Positions 7,610 through 9,361 of a stretch of DNA of 9,361 nt are shown piece by piece. The stretch is from Bacteroidia bacterium (lineage in GTDB: Bacteria > Bacteroidota > Bacteroidia > Bacteroidales > BM520). Location: the NCBI GenBank assembly GCA_009930445.1, contig RZYD01000071.1, positions 1 through 9,361 on the forward strand, in the 5' to 3' direction. The notes under the pieces were generated by a model. The model was not told the origin of the DNA. It was given only the letters and a program-made list of their open reading frames with translations, and ran no database searches. Each line of letters begins with the position of its first letter. Position 1 is the first letter of the stretch. Both the position numbers and the translations under genes were made by a program.

Positions 7610-9231
7610 TGGCCAATTATTATTCATTTAATACTGAAAAGGTGCTCAAATGCATCTTTTCAGTATTTTTTCTATTCTTTTTTCTATCTAATGGACATAC
7701 TCAATACTGGGAACGGTTTTATGGTATAGAAGATTATGATGAGATATTTATGGATTTGCAAGAAACCTACGATAAAGGTTATGTGATTTCTGCAATTGAA
7801 ATATTGGACTATATTCCTAGTGTTGATCGTATTGTATCGATTATCAAAACTGACATTAATGGTGAAGTTTTATGGAAAAGATTTGTAGATAAGCATGGAA
7901 TTGCTACAAGAGGGTGTAAGCCCCTTCCTGATGGATCTATAGTTTGTACTTCAGGCTATTGGGATGAGATCAATGAAATGTGGATCCTAATGATTTTCAG
8001 ACTGGATGCCTGTGGAAATGAAATTTGGTGTAAGCAATATATTGATTCACTTGGACAAGGATATCAGTCTGCTGATATCGAGATTATTAATAACAAAATC
8101 GTATTTGTTTTAGACAGAATTATAATAAGCGCAGAAGAAGATCCTTACAGATTAGTTATGCTTGATTTAGATGGTAATTCTCTATGCGATAAACCTTTTA
8201 TTTTAAGAGAAAATCACCCACTTATGGCAGCTCCATCTGTTAATAAAATAGTTCCCTTACCAAACAACGAATTAATGGTCCTAGGTTCTGTGTATTATGC
8301 CAAAGATTCAATTAGTGTAAAATCATTAAGAACGATGTTTATTAAATTTGATTCTGAAGGAAATGAACAGTGGATGTATCCGTTTGGTGTTGAGGAATCA
8401 TATTATACATATTTTTCAAAATGTGAAAATGTTATTGTTGAAGATACCGGAAGATATTTTGGGTTTAGTGGGTTCTATAATACTCCAAGAAAGATGCTAC
8501 TGATTAAATTTGATGATGAAGGCAATGATTTAGGGCATGTTGTTTCTCCTATTGATACTGTTTTTGGCAGACCAAACCCTAAGTTTGTAGGGGTTCAGAA
8601 GATTGCCCCAAATAGATATTTAAATCTCCTACATTATACCAAGGGAGCCGGGAAGAGTGGAAAGGCTTTTGTAATAGTTGATAGTACTCTTACTCAATTT
8701 TACGACACTCTTCATCTTAACATTGATGAACTATTGGCATACTCCTGGATAAAATCTTTTGATGGGAAATATCTGCTGAGTGGCTATGATATTCAATCAA
8801 CAAATACACAAGGATATTACAACAAGATCTCTCTTGATCCATTATCATTTGATACCATGTACACTGCACCCTATACATATGATAGTCTTTGCCCGGGTAT
8901 TGCTACTTCAGATACGCTCTATTTTGAAGATTGTGATGTGATTACCGGAGAAAACGATATTCAATTCGAAGAGCCCACAAAAACACCGTTACTCCTGTAC
9001 CCTAACCCTACTCATGATGAGCTTACTGTGAGTCTGGGAAAAGCTACTCATATTTCAACAATCTCAATCACTATCCATACTCTTACAGGAGAGGTACACT
9101 GGAGCGAAGATATGCTTCCTGGCGAGCAAACCACAAGGTTATCAACCCACTCCTGGCCCAAAGGCATCTATCTTGTTACTGCACGAATTGGTAATGAGGT
9201 AGTTGGGAGAGAGAAGATAGTGGTGATGTGA
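7609..9231 (+). CDS. T9SS-secreted propeller-like protein with DxxGxxxW repeats, function unknown
   Basis: A 540-residue predicted secreted protein. Residues 1-32 form a signal peptide with Lys11 and Lys14, a Phe/Leu-rich core (16-26) and likely cleavage near HTQ at 30-32. The body carries repeats of the form (L/F/T)D-x-x-G-(N/E)-x-x-W at 82-89, 133-140 and 248-255, with degenerate copies at 186-189 and 302-305. This pattern is common in Bacteroidota beta-propeller proteins that carry sorting tails, and no catalytic motif is evident. Residues 462-540 are a type A sorting domain (YPNP at 464-467, GIYLV near the end). The ATG overlaps the previous stop as TAATG, which suggests translational coupling and one operon. 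GTG at codon 12 is an alternative start that would still leave a usable signal peptide. An intrinsic-terminator-like hairpin lies within codons 8-20. The pairing with a C25 protease could mean a surface partner, but that is inference. Confidence 0.85.
   Translation: MANYYSFNTEKVLKCIFSVFFLFFFLSNGHTQYWERFYGIEDYDEIFMDLQETYDKGYVISAIEILDYIPSVDRIVSIIKTDINGEVLWKRFVDKHGIATRGCKPLPDGSIVCTSGYWDEINEMWILMIFRLDACGNEIWCKQYIDSLGQGYQSADIEIINNKIVFVLDRIIISAEEDPYRLVMLDLDGNSLCDKPFILRENHPLMAAPSVNKIVPLPNNELMVLGSVYYAKDSISVKSLRTMFIKFDSEGNEQWMYPFGVEESYYTYFSKCENVIVEDTGRYFGFSGFYNTPRKMLLIKFDDEGNDLGHVVSPIDTVFGRPNPKFVGVQKIAPNRYLNLLHYTKGAGKSGKAFVIVDSTLTQFYDTLHLNIDELLAYSWIKSFDGKYLLSGYDIQSTNTQGYYNKISLDPLSFDTMYTAPYTYDSLCPGIATSDTLYFEDCDVITGENDIQFEEPTKTPLLLYPNPTHDELTVSLGKATHISTISITIHTLTGEVHWSEDMLPGEQTTRLSTHSWPKGIYLVTARIGNEVVGREKIVVM
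7630..7671 (+). terminator. intrinsic terminator-like hairpin inside the start of the second gene
   Basis: Positions 7630-7645 pair with 7652-7667. The stem is 16 bp with one G-T wobble (7642 with 7655), and the six-base loop TCAAAT is at 7646-7651. The right arm leads into Ts to 7671, followed by more T-rich sequence to about 7683. It begins 21 bases after the stop of the giant gene, exactly where its terminator would be expected. It also encodes the n-region and part of the hydrophobic core of the second protein's signal peptide. It may therefore be a true terminator, or an attenuator that ribosomes starting at 7609 would prevent from folding. Confidence 0.7.
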
Positions 9232-9246
9232 CGTAACATCCTAGAC

Positions 9247-9271
9247 CTGACGGGTTTTCAAAACCTGTCAG
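9247..9271. repeat. near-perfect 25-base palindrome after the second gene
   Basis: The arm CTGACGGGTTTT pairs with AAAACCTGTCAG around a central C at 9259, with only one G-T wobble (9252 with 9266). It starts 16 bases after the stop of the second gene. No T-run follows on either strand, so it is not a standard intrinsic terminator, although it could stabilise the 3' end of the message. From memory, very similar CCTGACAGGTTTT palindromes are scattered between genes in many Bacteroidota genomes, so a dispersed REP-like repeat is my preferred reading. Confidence 0.6.
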
Positions 9272-9311
9272 ATACTATGTTAAAAAACAAGTAGTGTTAA
9301 TAATATAGTAT

Positions 9312-9319
9312 TATCTTTG
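9312..9319 (+). promoter_or_regulatory. possible -7 promoter element (TATCTTTG) for a gene to the right
   Basis: TATCTTTG fits the Bacteroidota -7 consensus TAnnTTTG. I find no good TTG or TTTG at the expected distance upstream; the nearest candidate is the poor TGTT at 9278-9281, about 30 bases away. The site lies in the gap after the operon and points out of the window, so it may serve the next gene. Confidence 0.3.
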
Positions 9320-9335
9320 TAATTCTAAAGAAGAT

Positions 9336-9357
9336 GTCAATTGATTCGTCAATTGAT
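9336..9357. repeat. two copies of GTCAATTGAT with a 12-base period
   Basis: GTCAATTGAT occurs at 9336-9345 and again at 9348-9357, separated by two bases. Each copy contains the self-complementary core TCAATTGA. The pair lies about one helical turn apart, downstream of a possible -7 element, so it could be a paired protein-binding site or the first units of a tandem array. The window ends four bases later, so the full extent cannot be judged. Confidence 0.45.
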
Positions 9358-9361
9358 CTCT

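Overview
The window looks like a chromosomal segment from a member of the Bacteroidota that uses the type IX secretion system (T9SS). Both large genes end in the roughly 80-residue C-terminal sorting domain (a YPNP motif followed by a Gly-Ile/Val-Tyr-Leu segment) typical of T9SS cargo. The base composition is AT-rich, and the regulatory DNA contains a TTTG / TAnnTTTG promoter of the kind used by the primary sigma factor of this phylum. The DNA alone does not identify the genus.

Layout. Positions 1-349 are AT-rich and non-coding as far as I can see, ending in a good promoter (250-283). Positions 350-424 encode an excellent signal peptide, but its ATG is cut off by a TGA at the third codon. Positions 425-7609 hold one very long open frame of about 2,394 codons. 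It encodes a gingipain-like (peptidase family C25) cysteine protease with a propeptide, Ig-like domains, a calcium-type FG-GAP/VCBS propeller, a right-handed parallel beta-helix, a helical segment and a T9SS sorting domain. Positions 7609-9231 overlap its stop codon by one base (TAATG) and encode a second T9SS cargo protein, a propeller-like protein with DxxGxxxW repeats. The last 130 bases carry a near-perfect palindrome, a possible promoter element and a short tandem repeat at the window edge.

How the parts may work together. The two proteins are likely co-transcribed, exported by Sec and passed to the T9SS for surface attachment or release. The first is predicted to be a protease with adhesive or scaffold domains; the second is a presumed surface propeller of unknown ligand.

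The two most unusual points are regulatory or mutational. First, the protease's signal peptide is separated from its start codon by an in-frame TGA. Second, a 16-bp terminator-shaped hairpin with a U-tract lies inside the signal-peptide coding region of the second gene, just after the first gene's stop, so translation of gene 2 may decide whether its own message is completed. A third observation is a rise in GC content (about 31% to 48% by hand count of sample stretches) near the start of the beta-helix module, which fits a mosaic origin of the giant protein.
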